Counted from the first letter of the stretch, positions 8,593 through 18,175 are shown. The stretch: DNA of 64,000 nt from Vulcanimicrobiota bacterium (GCA_027452165.1 DAIDGX010000023.1:1-64000), one strand, 5' to 3'. Translations and numbers: made by a program. Notes: a model not told the origin generated them from the letters alone.

Positions 8593-10500
8593 ATGAAGCG
8601 TCTGCGACCGCTCGTATTGGCCGTCGCGCTGTCCCTTGTGGCTTCACTTGCCGCATTGGCCTTCTATCTCGCGCCACCCGGTGTTGCAACGTTCGCAAAC
8701 CGTGTCGCCGATTACACCTTCGTCAATCAGGCACTCGGCTTCATCGAGCAGCACAACCTGCTCGGCGCGTTCCACTACCGGCCGATCAACGTCGATGCAG
8801 CTAGCAACGACCTCGTACTCATCCGCATCGACGAAGAGTCGATCGACAATGCGAATGCGGGACTGCCCGCGTGGCCATATCCGCGTTCGATCTACGAGAA
8901 GCTCCTCGCGAAACTCAAAGCCGCCGGCGCGAAGACGGCGATGTTCGACATCGACTTCCTCGACCCGGCGAGCGATCCCACGCAGGACGCGGCCTTCGCG
9001 CAAGGCATGAAGGCGATGCCGACGGTGCTGCCCTTCGTCATCAACACGACGAGCGCAGGACAGCTCGGCGTCGAGCCCGTGGCCCCGTCGCTCTCCCCGT
9101 TCACAACCGCTCAGGGCTACTCCACCGTCGAATCGACGGGCATCCTGCTCGGTCAGCCGCTCGTCATCAAGGCGGGAAGCGCGCGTTACCTCTCGCTTGC
9201 GAGCGCTGCGGTGCAAGCCTACACCGGGAAGAAGATTTCGAGCGGTGCGTTCGGCGGCGCACCGGTCCCGCGTTCGCACGACGGCGTGATGTATCTGCTG
9301 CCGTTCCACGAACTCGCGCGTCAGGACATCGACCAGCGCGTCGGTGCCGCCGAAGCGACGGTTCCGTTCGTTATGAGCATCTCGCTCGCCGACGCGATGA
9401 CCGAATCAACCGCCGATCTCGCCCAACTCGTGCAGGGCAAGCTGGTCGTCCTCGGAGCGACCGCGCAAGCCCTGGGTGACTTTATCACCACACCGTTCGG
9501 CCGCTTTCCCGGCGTCTTCAGCAATCTGCGCTTCATGGACCAGTTGCTGACCCATCGCTTCATCACGCCGGCGCCGCAGTCGCTCGATATCGCGCTCATC
9601 TTCCTGCTGCCGCTGCTCCTGAGCCTGCTCGTGACCTACGGCAATGCAACGCGCAATATCATCCTCTGCCTGCTCCTGGTCGCAGCGTACGTGATCTCGA
9701 TGTCGCTGCTCTATGCAAGCACGCTCTACTGGGTTGACGTCATGCACGTCGGAACCGCGATGTTCGGCGCGACGCTGCTGGTCTCGATCCAGCGCGTCGT
9801 GCGCGAGAGTGCGGACCGGCGCATGGTAACGAACCTCTTCGGCATGCACGTGAGCCCCGCAATCGTGAGCGACATTCTCAAACAAGACGATCCACGCAGC
9901 GCCCTTGCGCTCACCGGAAAAAAGGTGAAAGCGACCATCTTCTACTCCGACATCCGCGGCTTCACCGCGATGTCGGAGACGATGACGCCCGAGGCGATCT
10001 ACGCACAACTCAACGAGTACTTCGAAGAAATGTGCGCGATCATCTTTCAGTACGGCGGGTACGTGGATAAGTTCATCGGTGACTGCGTGATGGCAGTCTT
10101 CTCCGCGCCGTACCAAACGCCCGACGACGCCGCCAACGCCGTTCGTGCAGCCGTCGCGCAGCAAAAGAAGATCCTCGAACTTGCCGCCAAGTGGAAGTCC
10201 GAGGGTAAGCGCGAGTTTACGGTCGGGATGGGGATCAATACGGGCGACGTCGTGATGGGAAACCTCGGCGCAAGCTCACGTATGAATTACACCGTGATCG
10301 GCGACAACGTGAACCTCGCGGCTCGCCTCTACAACGTGGCCAAAGCGGGCGAGATCATCATCAGCGATTACACCTACCAAGAAGTCAAAGAGTTCGTCGT
10401 TGCCGAAGAACGCGAAGCGGTTACGGTCAAAGGCAAAAAAGACCCAATCGCGATCTACAATATTCTCGACGTCAAGGGCAACGAAGCGACAAACGTCTGA
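8593..10500 (+). CDS. CHASE2-domain adenylate cyclase (class III)
   Basis: Membrane receptor cyclase that probably makes cAMP in response to an extracytoplasmic signal. The 635 residues read as an N-terminal membrane anchor (7-27), a CHASE2 sensor region (about 30-330), three membrane segments (about 330-400) and a class III catalytic domain (about 440-610). Catalytic features are the two metal-binding aspartates in FYSDIRGFT and FIGDCVMAVF, the adenine-selecting lysine in DKFIGD, and YTVIGDNVNLAARL, which has Thr at the second base-selecting position as in class IIIb adenylate cyclases. A good ribosome-binding site (AGGAGA) precedes the ATG. The stop overlaps the start of the permease gene at 10500. 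Confidence 0.92.
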   Translation: MKRLRPLVLAVALSLVASLAALAFYLAPPGVATFANRVADYTFVNQALGFIEQHNLLGAFHYRPINVDAASNDLVLIRIDEESIDNANAGLPAWPYPRSIYEKLLAKLKAAGAKTAMFDIDFLDPASDPTQDAAFAQGMKAMPTVLPFVINTTSAGQLGVEPVAPSLSPFTTAQGYSTVESTGILLGQPLVIKAGSARYLSLASAAVQAYTGKKISSGAFGGAPVPRSHDGVMYLLPFHELARQDIDQRVGAAEATVPFVMSISLADAMTESTADLAQLVQGKLVVLGATAQALGDFITTPFGRFPGVFSNLRFMDQLLTHRFITPAPQSLDIALIFLLPLLLSLLVTYGNATRNIILCLLLVAAYVISMSLLYASTLYWVDVMHVGTAMFGATLLVSIQRVVRESADRRMVTNLFGMHVSPAIVSDILKQDDPRSALALTGKKVKATIFYSDIRGFTAMSETMTPEAIYAQLNEYFEEMCAIIFQYGGYVDKFIGDCVMAVFSAPYQTPDDAANAVRAAVAQQKKILELAAKWKSEGKREFTVGMGINTGDVVMGNLGASSRMNYTVIGDNVNLAARLYNVAKAGEIIISDYTYQEVKEFVVAEEREAVTVKGKKDPIAIYNILDVKGNEATNV

Positions 10501-11282
10501 TGCAGACCCTCCTCGAACTCTTCGTCGCAGCGTTTATCTCGAGTATCTTCGGCTCGATGGTGGGACTCGGCGGCGGATTCATTCTCGTGCCGATCCTGCG
10601 CCTGTTTTTCGGGCTCGCCCCGGCGCAGGCGGCGGGCACCGCGCTCGCCCTGGTCGTAGCCAACTCCGGCAGTGGCGCGACGACGTATCTGCTGCAAAAG
10701 CGCGTACACATCAAGCTCGGCTTGCTGATCGCGCTCGGCGGCCTTCCCGGCAGCATCATCGGCGCGATCCTGGTCCACCACATCTCACCTCAGGCCTTCG
10801 ACTGGATCTTCGGCGCGTTTTTGGTAGTGGTCGCAATCGACATGATCGTCAACGCGGAGAAGCGCGTCGGCGCGCGCATCGAGGATCGCGACGTTCACGA
10901 ACTCAAAGGTATGTCGTACCGTCTCGCTGTGGTCGCGGGCTTTGCCGTGGGCCTCGTCGGCAGCCTCTTCGGTATCGGCGGCGGCGTCATCATCGTTCCG
11001 ACGCTGCTCTATCTCTCCGAGTTACCGGCACACGCAATCAGCGCGACCTCGCATTTCGGCATCGTCCTCACCTCACCGGTCGGCCTCACCGTCCATGCGT
11101 TCCAGCACGACATCCAGCTTCAAGATATTCTTCCGCTCGTCGCGGGCGGGTTGCTCGGCGGCCCCATCGGTGCGCGCCTCTCGCTACGCCTCAAATCGCG
11201 CCAGTTGCTCATCTATGTCGCAGCCGCGCTCGTGCTCGCCGCGCTCTCACTCGCGTTGCGCCACATTATTCACTGGCGTTGA
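10500..11282 (+). CDS. TauE/SafE family sulfite-exporter-like permease
   Basis: Polytopic membrane protein of 260 residues, resembling the TauE/SafE (DUF81) family of putative anion or organosulfur exporters. The two internal halves both carry the glycine-rich signature: GSMVGLGGGFILVP near residue 20 and GSLFGIGGGVIIVP near residue 155. About eight hydrophobic segments are apparent. The ATG overlaps the cyclase stop by one base, so the two genes are translationally coupled. This suggests, without proving, that the cyclase signal and transport are linked. The substrate cannot be read from the sequence. A bidirectional hairpin terminator follows. Confidence 0.85.
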   Translation: MQTLLELFVAAFISSIFGSMVGLGGGFILVPILRLFFGLAPAQAAGTALALVVANSGSGATTYLLQKRVHIKLGLLIALGGLPGSIIGAILVHHISPQAFDWIFGAFLVVVAIDMIVNAEKRVGARIEDRDVHELKGMSYRLAVVAGFAVGLVGSLFGIGGGVIIVPTLLYLSELPAHAISATSHFGIVLTSPVGLTVHAFQHDIQLQDILPLVAGGLLGGPIGARLSLRLKSRQLLIYVAAALVLAALSLALRHIIHWR

Positions 11283-11294
11283 CGAAAGCGCACG

Positions 11295-11318
11295 CGGGCC
11301 GGCATTGCTGCCGGCCCG
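11295..11318. terminator. bidirectional hairpin between converging genes
   Basis: A perfect 10-base-pair stem (CGGGCCGGCA and its complement) with a TTGC loop lies between the stop codons of the TauE/SafE permease and the fumarase. There is no T-tract on either side, so termination efficiency is uncertain, but position and stability suit a shared terminator. Confidence 0.7.
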
Positions 11319-11342
11319 TCGCCACATCGTTCGCCGCGCGAA

Positions 11343-12779
11343 CTACTTGGGATAGGTCATCTCCTTGGGAATCACGATCGCGTCGAACTCGTCCGACGTG
11401 ACGTACCCAAGGCCGAGCGCCGCAGCCTTCAGCGTCGTGCCGTCATGATGCGCCTTTTTTGCGATCTCGGCTGCCTTGTCGTATCCGATCTTCGGCGAGA
11501 GCGCCGTAACCGTCATGAGCGATTCACCGAGGTACTTGGCGATCACCGGCTCGTTTGCTTGAAGCCCTTCGACCGCGTGCTCGCGGAACATCGTGCACGA
11601 GTCCTTGAGCAGATGGCAGCTGTGAAGGAAGTTTGAGAGGATCACCGGGTTGAAGACGTTGAGTTCGAAGTTGCCTTGCGACGCGCCGAAGCTGATCGCG
11701 GTGTCGTTGCCAAACACCTGGGCGACGATCATCGTCATCTGCTCGGACTGAGTCGGATTCACCTTACCCGGCATGATCGAGCTACCCGGTTCGTTCTCCG
11801 GCAGAATCAACTCGCCGATGCCCGCGCGCGGTCCCGATGCAAGCCAGCGAATGTCGTTTGCGATCTTCATGAGCGCGGCGCCGAGCGTCTTGAGAGCGCC
11901 CGACGCGAAGACGAAATCATCATGCGAGGCAAGCGCCGTGAATTTATTCGGATGCGAGCGGAACGGCAGGCCCGTCAGTTCGGCCAGCTTCTTCGCCATG
12001 CGCTCGGCAAACTCGGGATGGGCGTTCAGACCGGTACCTACCGCGGTACCGCCGATCGCCAAATCGTAGATGTGCTCGAGCGACTCTTTGATCGCGACCA
12101 TCGCGCGATCGAGCTGCGTCACGTAGCCTGAAAATTCCTGACCGAGCGTGATCGGCGTCGCATCCTGGAGATGCGTGCGCCCCACCTTGACGAGATCTTT
12201 CCACTGCTTCGCCTTCACGTCGAGGGCGTCGCGCAGGTGCTTCACCGCCGGCAGCATCTCGACCATCGCCTCGGCCGCAGCCATGTGCATGGCGGTCGGG
12301 AAGGTGTCGTTCGACGACTGCGACATGTTCACGTGGTCGTTCGGGTGCACGGGTTTCTTCGAGCCCATCTCGCCGCCCGCGATCTCGATCGCGCGATTCG
12401 AAATCACCTCGTTGACGTTCATGTTGGTCTGCGTGCCCGAGCCCGTCTGCCAGATTCGCAGCGGGAAATGATCGTCAAGCTTACCCGCGATCACTTCGTC
12501 GGCGGCCTGTACGATGAGTTTCGTTTTCTCGTCGTCGAGCTTGCCCAAGTCGTGATTGACGAGCGCCGCAGCCTTCTTCAACTGCGCCATCGCCACGATG
12601 GCTTGCTTCGGCATGCGATCCTTCGGCCAATTGCCTTCACCGATGTCGAAGTGGATGAGCGAACGCGCCGATTGCGCGCCGTAATACTTGTCGGCGGGGA
12701 CGTCGATCTTGCCCATCGAGTCGGTCTCGACGCGCGTTTTGACCGCCCCGTTCGGGAGGGTGCCGTTTGCAGTGGTCAT
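11343..12779 (-). CDS. fumC: class II fumarate hydratase
   Basis: Tetrameric, iron-independent fumarase of the TCA cycle, 478 residues. Family regions are [33 protein letters not shown], and the superfamily signature [17 protein letters not shown]. The FumC-type length and the absence of an aspartase-like pattern favour fumarase, although aspartate ammonia-lyase is a close relative. The start [20 protein letters not shown] has AAGGGAG just upstream. It is transcribed alone. Its 3' neighbour converges across a short hairpin, and its 5' neighbour (SprT-like) is on the same strand 59 bases upstream. Confidence 0.94.
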   Translation of the reverse strand: MTTANGTLPNGAVKTRVETDSMGKIDVPADKYYGAQSARSLIHFDIGEGNWPKDRMPKQAIVAMAQLKKAAALVNHDLGKLDDEKTKLIVQAADEVIAGKLDDHFPLRIWQTGSGTQTNMNVNEVISNRAIEIAGGEMGSKKPVHPNDHVNMSQSSNDTFPTAMHMAAAEAMVEMLPAVKHLRDALDVKAKQWKDLVKVGRTHLQDATPITLGQEFSGYVTQLDRAMVAIKESLEHIYDLAIGGTAVGTGLNAHPEFAERMAKKLAELTGLPFRSHPNKFTALASHDDFVFASGALKTLGAALMKIANDIRWLASGPRAGIGELILPENEPGSSIMPGKVNPTQSEQMTMIVAQVFGNDTAISFGASQGNFELNVFNPVILSNFLHSCHLLKDSCTMFREHAVEGLQANEPVIAKYLGESLMTVTALSPKIGYDKAAEIAKKAHHDGTTLKAAALGLGYVTSDEFDAIVIPKEMTYPK

Positions 12780-12838
12780 AGCTCCCTTATCTTGCCCAAC
12801 CGGAGCGGCCGGGGCCCGGACTTAGGTCGCTTGCGGGG

Positions 12839-13390
12839 CTAACGCTCGCCTCGTTGCGCCGCCCGCCGGCCCCCGAGCGTATCGCCCACCGCGTCCAAGC
12901 CGGTGATTTCGTAGATCGTGAGCGGGAACGCGGGGTTGAAGCCACGTTTATCGCAGCGCGGGCAGCTTGCCGGCTTGCCCGGCCGCTTGCGCCGCAGCAC
13001 CTCGAACGCGCACTGCTCGCACCGCAGGATGTAGCGCTTGCTCGATTCGTTCAATGGCCGCACGTTGCCGAGATCATGATAGATCGAGCGCAGCCCGCAT
13101 TCGCGCATCTTGCGCTTGAAATGCACCCCGTGCCCGGTATCGCGCCACTTCGCGTAACACCAGGCGTGGATCATCTCGTGCAGCAGCGTCTCCTCGAGCG
13201 CCTCGGGATACTTTGCAAAATGCTTGGGCGAGAGCTCGATCAACAACGGGTATTTCGTGTATGTGATCCGGCCGGCGGCGTTAGAAAAACGCGCATTGTA
13301 TGCGATCCGGCAATCGGGCACCTCGCCGCGAAAATGACGCAGGTTCAGATGGGCAAAGAGCAATTGAAGCTCGGCTTCCGAGGGGATCAC
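12839..13390 (-). CDS. SprT-like zinc metalloprotein
   Basis: From a GTG at 13390 this gives 183 residues. The frame continues to 13471, but that would overlap the divergent gene. The SprT-like fold shows an HExxH zinc site (HEMIHAW, residues 71-77) followed by a histidine in TGHGVHFKRKM. A zinc-ribbon-like CEQC...CPRC pair follows in the C-terminal third. Eukaryotic relatives (SPRTN) cleave DNA-protein crosslinks, while bacterial SprT proteins are uncharacterised or poorly characterised. A protease role in this organism is therefore inference. It is followed by fumC on the same strand and is divergent from a small TPR protein. Confidence 0.82.
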   Translation of the reverse strand: MIPSEAELQLLFAHLNLRHFRGEVPDCRIAYNARFSNAAGRITYTKYPLLIELSPKHFAKYPEALEETLLHEMIHAWCYAKWRDTGHGVHFKRKMRECGLRSIYHDLGNVRPLNESSKRYILRCEQCAFEVLRRKRPGKPASCPRCDKRGFNPAFPLTIYEITGLDAVGDTLGGRRAAQRGER

Positions 13391-13427
13391 GAATGAATCG
13401 CTTCGGCATACGTCCAAACGACTCTTC

Positions 13428-13856
13428 GTGTCGATGTCGTCTCCCCCGCGGCGCGGACTTCCGCTGCGCATCTACCTGCCGATCGTCGCCGTCCTGGCGC
13501 TCGGCTTCCTGTGGCTCATGCTCTACCTGCTCAGCGTCGGTTTTGGCGTCTCGGGCTCGGTTTTCGGCAAGGGCGCAAGCGAACACGCGCTTCAACCGCA
13601 GCAGTTGGCGACGCCGAGCGTCCAAGGTGGAGGCCCGCCGCCGGCCGTGATGGCACAGCTCTCCACCCTGCGAGCGCGCATCGCGGCGCACCCGCACGAC
13701 GACGTAGCGATCACGCAACTCGGCGATATGTATCTCGCCGCGGGCAAATACGAGGCCGCGATCCCGCTTTACGAACGCGCGCTGCGCGTCAACCCGCGCA
13801 ACGTCGCCGCACAGACTGGGCTCGAGCAAGCGCGTGAAGCTCTACCTCAGCGCTGA
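13428..13856 (+). CDS. membrane-anchored TPR-repeat protein
   Basis: A 142-residue protein with a short basic N-terminus, one membrane segment (about residues 14-38, IYLPIVAVLALGFLWLMLYL) and a Gly/Pro/Gln linker. One to two tetratricopeptide repeats follow near the C-terminus (QLGDMYLAAGKYEAAIPLYE, then RALRVNPRNVAAQ). TPR domains bind other proteins, and the partner is unknown. The start is GTG at 13428, with an ATG two codons later as alternative. Its end overlaps the following M55 peptidase gene by 23 bases, suggesting coupled translation with the two peptidases downstream. Confidence 0.7.
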   Translation: MSMSSPPRRGLPLRIYLPIVAVLALGFLWLMLYLLSVGFGVSGSVFGKGASEHALQPQQLATPSVQGGGPPPAVMAQLSTLRARIAAHPHDDVAITQLGDMYLAAGKYEAAIPLYERALRVNPRNVAAQTGLEQAREALPQR

Positions 13857-14667
13857 CATGGAGGGGACCGCAGGCGTCTGCTCCTGGTCCCAAGTCGATC
13901 CGGCAAATCCGCACGAGTATCCGACGTACCGCCGCTACATGTCGCGCGAGGTACGTGCCGCCATCGACGGCGCGCGCACGGTAGCACCGTGCGATGTGCT
14001 CGTCAACGACGCTCACTGGGATATGCGCAATCTGCTCTGGGATGAACTTCCAGACGACGTGCGCGTGATCTCGGGCGCACGCAAACCGCTCTCAATGGCG
14101 GAAGGCGCGCAGACGCGGTACGACGCCGCCTTCTTCACCGGATATCACGCTGCGATCGGCAGCGGCGGTGCGGTGCTCGCGCATACGTACAGCGATACGT
14201 CGATCTACGATGTGCGCGTCAACGGGACGCCGTGCAGCGAGGCCCTCCTGAACGCGGCGCTGCTAGGTCTCTACGGCACGCCGGTCGTGCTCGTCACCGG
14301 CGATCGCGCGACGGTCGAGAGCGCGCGGCGCGCGCTGCCCTGGGCAACCGGCGTCGTGGTGAAGGACGCGGTCGGCTACTACGCGGCAAACTCGCTCGCG
14401 CCCGAGGCCGCGTGCCACGCCATCGCCGCGGGCGCGCGCGATGCAATATCCAACCTCGCTGCCGCCAAACCGTTCACGTTCGAGCCACCGATCGAGCTCG
14501 TCATCGAGGCGGTCAAAGCCGAACAGGCGGATTTCATGGAATTGCTACCGCGCTTCGAACGCATCGGGGGGCGCACCGTGCGCTTCACGAGCGGCGACTA
14601 CACAAGCGCGTTTCACGCCTTTCTCACCGCCATGCGCTTGGGCAACGCGGCGAACGTACCGGCATGA
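13834..14667 (+). CDS. M55 family D-aminopeptidase (DppA-like), copy 1
   Basis: Zinc-dependent aminopeptidase acting on short peptides with N-terminal D-amino acids in the DppA family, 277 residues. It begins MKLYLSADMEGTAG from a GTG. Expected zinc-ligand positions are present: D8 and E10 in SADMEG, H61 in VNDAHWD, H105 in GYHAAIG and E136 in CSEALLNAALLG. It could recycle D-Ala-containing peptides from the cell wall. It overlaps the TPR gene upstream and, by ATGA, the second copy downstream. Compared with copy 2 it has W-for-G changes near the second ligand (AHWDM against AHGPM), so substrate preference may differ. Confidence 0.88.
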   Translation: MKLYLSADMEGTAGVCSWSQVDPANPHEYPTYRRYMSREVRAAIDGARTVAPCDVLVNDAHWDMRNLLWDELPDDVRVISGARKPLSMAEGAQTRYDAAFFTGYHAAIGSGGAVLAHTYSDTSIYDVRVNGTPCSEALLNAALLGLYGTPVVLVTGDRATVESARRALPWATGVVVKDAVGYYAANSLAPEAACHAIAAGARDAISNLAAAKPFTFEPPIELVIEAVKAEQADFMELLPRFERIGGRTVRFTSGDYTSAFHAFLTAMRLGNAANVPA

Positions 14668-15485
14668 AGCTCTACATCTCGAGCGACATGGAGGGCGTTG
14701 CCGGCGTAAGCAGCTGGGATCAGGTCGATGCACGCACGCCCCACCCCGAATACGCCACCTATCGGCGATACTACACGCAGGAGGTCGCGGCGGCGATCGA
14801 CGGTGCGCGCGCGGCCGGCGCCACCGACGTCCTTGTCAACGACGCACATGGACCGATGCGCAATCTGCTCTTCGACGATCTTCCTGGCGACGTGCGCGTG
14901 CTCTTCGGCAACCGCAAGCCGTTCTCGATGGTGCAGGACGCGCACGGCTACGACGGCGCGTTCTTCGTCGGGTACCACGGCGCGATAGGCGACCGCGATG
15001 CCGTCCTCTGCCATACCTACACGCCTTCGGTCATCTACGACCTGCACGTCAACGGCATACGCTGCAGCGAAGCCACGATCAATGCCGCCTTGCTCGGTCA
15101 CGCCGGTATCCCGCTGCTCTACGTCACCGGCGACCGCACCACGGTTGAGGGCGTGCAACGGCAGATGCCGTGGGTGCATGGGACGATCGTCAAAGAGTCG
15201 ATCGGCGTCTTCAGCGCAAACTCGATCTCTCCGCGGGCAGCCCAGGCGGCGATTCGCGCCGGGGCCGCCGAGGCGATCGCGCGCGCGCGCGACGCGCGCC
15301 CCTTCACCTTCGAGGCTCCAATCGAGATGCAGATAACGCTCGCCAAAGTCGAGCAGGCGGATTACGTGGCGCTAATCCCCGGTTTCGAACGCATCGGGAG
15401 CCGCGCTGTCCGCTTCGTCGATAACGACCTCCCAACCGTCTTCCGGGCCTTCGTTGCAACCTTTCGTTTAGGGGCGCTCGCCTAG
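14664..15485 (+). CDS. M55 family D-aminopeptidase (DppA-like), copy 2
   Basis: Second member of a tandem pair, 273 residues, starting MKLYISSDMEGVAGVSSWDQ at an ATG that overlaps the stop of copy 1 (ATGA). All metal-ligand motifs are kept (DMEG, VNDAHGP, GYHGAIGD, CSEATINAALLG). The two proteins align without gaps over nearly their whole length and look roughly half identical, so they arose by duplication and then diverged. Bacterial DppA forms a decamer from one polypeptide. Two co-translated paralogues could form a mixed ring, which is speculation. A PilZ gene follows 39 bases later. Confidence 0.9.
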   Translation: MKLYISSDMEGVAGVSSWDQVDARTPHPEYATYRRYYTQEVAAAIDGARAAGATDVLVNDAHGPMRNLLFDDLPGDVRVLFGNRKPFSMVQDAHGYDGAFFVGYHGAIGDRDAVLCHTYTPSVIYDLHVNGIRCSEATINAALLGHAGIPLLYVTGDRTTVEGVQRQMPWVHGTIVKESIGVFSANSISPRAAQAAIRAGAAEAIARARDARPFTFEAPIEMQITLAKVEQADYVALIPGFERIGSRAVRFVDNDLPTVFRAFVATFRLGALA

Positions 15486-15524
15486 CCCCTAATCCCAAGG
15501 CGCCGGACGGTCGAAAAACACGAT

Positions 15525-16202
15525 ATGTCCCTGACTGAAGAAGATGTAACCGGATCGCTCGAGTCACCGACGATGGTGAGCGTGAACGGGGCGCCCCCCG
15601 TCATGGCCATCGTGGAGCAGATTTCCTTGCGTGAATGCAGGCTGCGCGCCGTCGCGTCTTTTGCAATCGGCGACCGGGTCTCGTTCGATTTCACCGCCCA
15701 CGGCGTCCCGAAAGCAGCAGTTCACGGACGCATCGCCTCCTGCGCTGCGAATGGCGCCCGCACCAACTGCACGATCGCACTCGACACGAGCGATTCGCGG
15801 CTGGCCGACCAGTTGGCAATCGCGGTCGATGCGGCTCGGCGCCACGCGGCCGTCAAGCACGGACACGAGGTACCAACGAGCAACGGGCTCACCCGCGCCC
15901 ACGTGCGCGTCTTTGCCAACCTTGAGGTAAGCTATCGCGTCGATGGTGGATCGCAACGGACCGCGCGCACCACGAACATCTCGGTCGGCGGCATCCTGAT
16001 GAATTGTGACGACGCGATCGCCGTCGGCTCGACGGTCGAACTACGATTCGCTCTTCCCGGAGATCCGACGCCGCTTGTCGCGCATGCCCGCATCGTCGCG
16101 CACCAAGAGGCCTCGCCCAACTACAACTGCGCGTTCTTCGGTCTTCCCGAAGCGGCCAAGGTAGCGATCGCGCACTACGTCAACGCAATGGTGGCACGCT
16201 AG
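15525..16202 (+). CDS. PilZ-domain protein (possible c-di-GMP effector)
   Basis: A 225-residue soluble protein with two beta-rich parts. The N-terminal part resembles a YcgR-N-like or degenerate PilZ fold (MVSVNGAPPVMAIVEQISLR, then FDFTAHGVPKAAVHGRIASC). The C-terminal PilZ domain (about 125-220) shows RVFANLEVSYRVDG, the TNISVGGILM stretch matching the (D/N)xSxxG c-di-GMP contact, and LPGDPTPLVAHARIVAHQE. Whether the arginine pair needed for c-di-GMP binding is complete is unclear, because only one arginine lies at the expected spot (AHVRVFANL). Motility or surface behaviour is a reasonable but unproven target, given the flagellin gene nearby. Confidence 0.75.
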   Translation: MSLTEEDVTGSLESPTMVSVNGAPPVMAIVEQISLRECRLRAVASFAIGDRVSFDFTAHGVPKAAVHGRIASCAANGARTNCTIALDTSDSRLADQLAIAVDAARRHAAVKHGHEVPTSNGLTRAHVRVFANLEVSYRVDGGSQRTARTTNISVGGILMNCDDAIAVGSTVELRFALPGDPTPLVAHARIVAHQEASPNYNCAFFGLPEAAKVAIAHYVNAMVAR

Positions 16203-16266
16203 ACGACATTTCACCGGACGACGGAGCACCCGTCATACCCGAAGGTGTCAACGCGTTATCTAGGCC

Positions 16267-16755
16267 ATGAAGGCCCGGTTTCAAACAGACGCATTCGCCG
16301 TTGCGCTCGCCGCGTGCATCGGAAACACCACGATCTCCCTTTACCTGGTCGTCGAGCGCGCGGTCGCCCAACAGATTGCGCCGCTCCAATGCCTGCTTCA
16401 ACTCTATCAGTGGGACGCATCGAACGTCTTTGGAAACGGCGCCTTTGCCGGAGGCTGGGGCATGGCGTTCATGGGACTGCTGATGGACCTTGCCGTCTCA
16501 GCGGCCTGGGCAACGCTCTTTCTCGTGCTCTATCGGCGTTTCGCCTGGTTGCGCGCCAACCTGTGGGCAGGTGGTCTCGCCTATGGGATCGTCGTGATGG
16601 TGGTGATGCTCTGGCTGATCGTCCCGCTCGGCCACGCAACCCAACTCTCGAAGACGCCCGGACACATCCTCAACGTTGCGATTGCACATACCGTCTTCTT
16701 CGGATTGCCGGTCGCGCTCGCGCTGGCCGAACGCGGCCCACGGCGGGCAGGCTAG
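16267..16755 (+). CDS. predicted four-helix membrane protein, function unknown
   Basis: A 162-residue protein with about four hydrophobic segments: AFAVALAACIGNTTISLYLV, GMAFMGLLMDLAVSAAWATL, LAYGIVVMVVMLWLIVPLG and IAHTVFFGLPVALALAERG. It resembles the many small bacterial proteins annotated only as membrane proteins (DUF1440/YagU-like topology is possible). No catalytic motif is visible. It converges on the IPMS-like gene with 7 bases between stops. Confidence 0.6.
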   Translation: MKARFQTDAFAVALAACIGNTTISLYLVVERAVAQQIAPLQCLLQLYQWDASNVFGNGAFAGGWGMAFMGLLMDLAVSAAWATLFLVLYRRFAWLRANLWAGGLAYGIVVMVVMLWLIVPLGHATQLSKTPGHILNVAIAHTVFFGLPVALALAERGPRRAG

Positions 16756-16762
16756 CGCGCCG

Positions 16763-18163
16763 CTAACCCGCCGTGACCGCGTGCGGGCGCTCGAGTGCGA
16801 TCGCGATCGAGGCCAAATCCTCATCCGAGATCGCTAACCGTCGCGTGGCCTCTTCGTAGAGCGCGATCGTCTCGGCGGCGGTGCTCGACGCCGCTCGCTC
16901 CTCACGAATACGCTTGACCTCCTCGGTGACGCGATGCGCAAGGTCCGGCGTCACCTCAATGCCGTGTTGGGCGAGCCTCTGCGCGTGCGAGCGCAGCGTG
17001 GATTCGACGAGCGCCGCACCGGAATGCTTACCAAAAACAAAGCTCGTGTGTGCGCCGACGAGTTCGGAAGGCACCGCTTCGTAGATACGACGATCGATCT
17101 GCACGCCGTGCGTATGAATGCCCGACTCGTGCGCGAAGACGCGCGTCCCGACGATCGGCTCGTGCTGTTGCATCGGAATCCCGCTCATGCGTTCCATGAA
17201 GCGCGCAAGCTCACGCAACTTCTCGTATTTGAATCCCGGAATTTCGATGCCGTAGAGAACGCGCATCGCAACGGCATACTCGTGCAGCTTCACGTTGCCC
17301 GCGCGTTCGCCGTAGCCGTTCGCCGTCACCGAGATCACCTTGAATCCGCACGAGGTCGCGGTGATCGCGTTGATCGTGCCCAGTCCATAGTCGTTGTGCA
17401 GGTGCGCCACGATCGGAAGACCAGCCGGAAGCGCACCGACGATGCGCGTCCCGTACCAGCGCATCGCCTCAGGGGTAAGACATCCCACCGTGTCGGGCCA
17501 CGCGGGACGCGTGCCACCTGCATCGAGCCCGGCTTTGAAGTATGAAATGAAGTACTCGACGTCGCCGCGGCTGCCGTCTTCGCCGCCGAATTCGATGTGC
17601 TCGACGCCCTGTTCCCGTGCGTACCGGATCGCATCGCACTGCATGCGGACGTTCGCATCGCGGTAAAACGAGACCGGAAGGTCGAGCCATTCGCTCTCGT
17701 CACGACCTTCGAAACGCAGCAAGGTCTTGCCGATCTTATATTTCAGGTGCAGATCGCTTCCGCTCGTGAAGATGAAAAACGTCACCTTCGCGGGATCCAC
17801 GCCGACGGCGCGCAGCGTCTCGATCGTGACGTCGATGTCCTTACGATTGCTCCGGCACATCACGACGATCTCGACCTCGCCGAGCTCGCCGCGCCGTTTC
17901 GCGTCCATCACCAGTTGGAGCGTCCGGCGGTCGCCGTCCGAGGCCGCAGGGAACCCAACGCTCATCACGTGCACGCCGATCTCGGCAAGTGCTTTTGCGA
18001 TCTCGAGCTTTTGCTGCGGCGTGTAGCAGACGCCGGGCATCTGTTCGCCATCGCGCAAGGTCTCGTCGTAGAGCCGGATCTCGGCCGGATCGGGGAAGGC
18101 GACGCCCCGCGTGAACTCCTTGGGATCGCGAATCAGGTGCTCGATCGGCTCACGCAGTTCCAT
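16763..18163 (-). CDS. 2-isopropylmalate/homocitrate synthase family (DRE-TIM) enzyme
   Basis: Aldol-type acyl-CoA condensing enzyme of the HMGL-like DRE-TIM metallolyase family, 466 residues. Visible features are the substrate/metal motif RLYDETLRDGEQMPGV, HIEFGGEDGSRGDVEYF, the metal histidines in AHLHNDYGLGTINAI, and the signature NGYGERAGNVKLHEYAVAM. HESGIHTHGVQIDRR and FVFGKHSGAALV then follow as in LeuA and homocitrate synthases. The LeuA C-terminal regulatory domain (about 120 residues) is absent or much reduced, so feedback regulation by leucine is unlikely. Isopropylmalate, homocitrate, citramalate or Re-citrate synthase activity cannot be separated by reading. It lies 12 bases downstream of NDH-2 on the same strand. 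Confidence 0.82.
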   Translation of the reverse strand: MELREPIEHLIRDPKEFTRGVAFPDPAEIRLYDETLRDGEQMPGVCYTPQQKLEIAKALAEIGVHVMSVGFPAASDGDRRTLQLVMDAKRRGELGEVEIVVMCRSNRKDIDVTIETLRAVGVDPAKVTFFIFTSGSDLHLKYKIGKTLLRFEGRDESEWLDLPVSFYRDANVRMQCDAIRYAREQGVEHIEFGGEDGSRGDVEYFISYFKAGLDAGGTRPAWPDTVGCLTPEAMRWYGTRIVGALPAGLPIVAHLHNDYGLGTINAITATSCGFKVISVTANGYGERAGNVKLHEYAVAMRVLYGIEIPGFKYEKLRELARFMERMSGIPMQQHEPIVGTRVFAHESGIHTHGVQIDRRIYEAVPSELVGAHTSFVFGKHSGAALVESTLRSHAQRLAQHGIEVTPDLAHRVTEEVKRIREERAASSTAAETIALYEEATRRLAISDEDLASIAIALERPHAVTAG

Positions 18164-18175
18164 CCGCGTACCGTT

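Noticed and set aside
14232-15485. Fusion of an extra 144 residues to the second D-aminopeptidase
   Set aside because: The upstream extension is out of frame with copy 1 and Arg-rich. The ATG at 14664 overlaps the stop of copy 1 and matches the family start.
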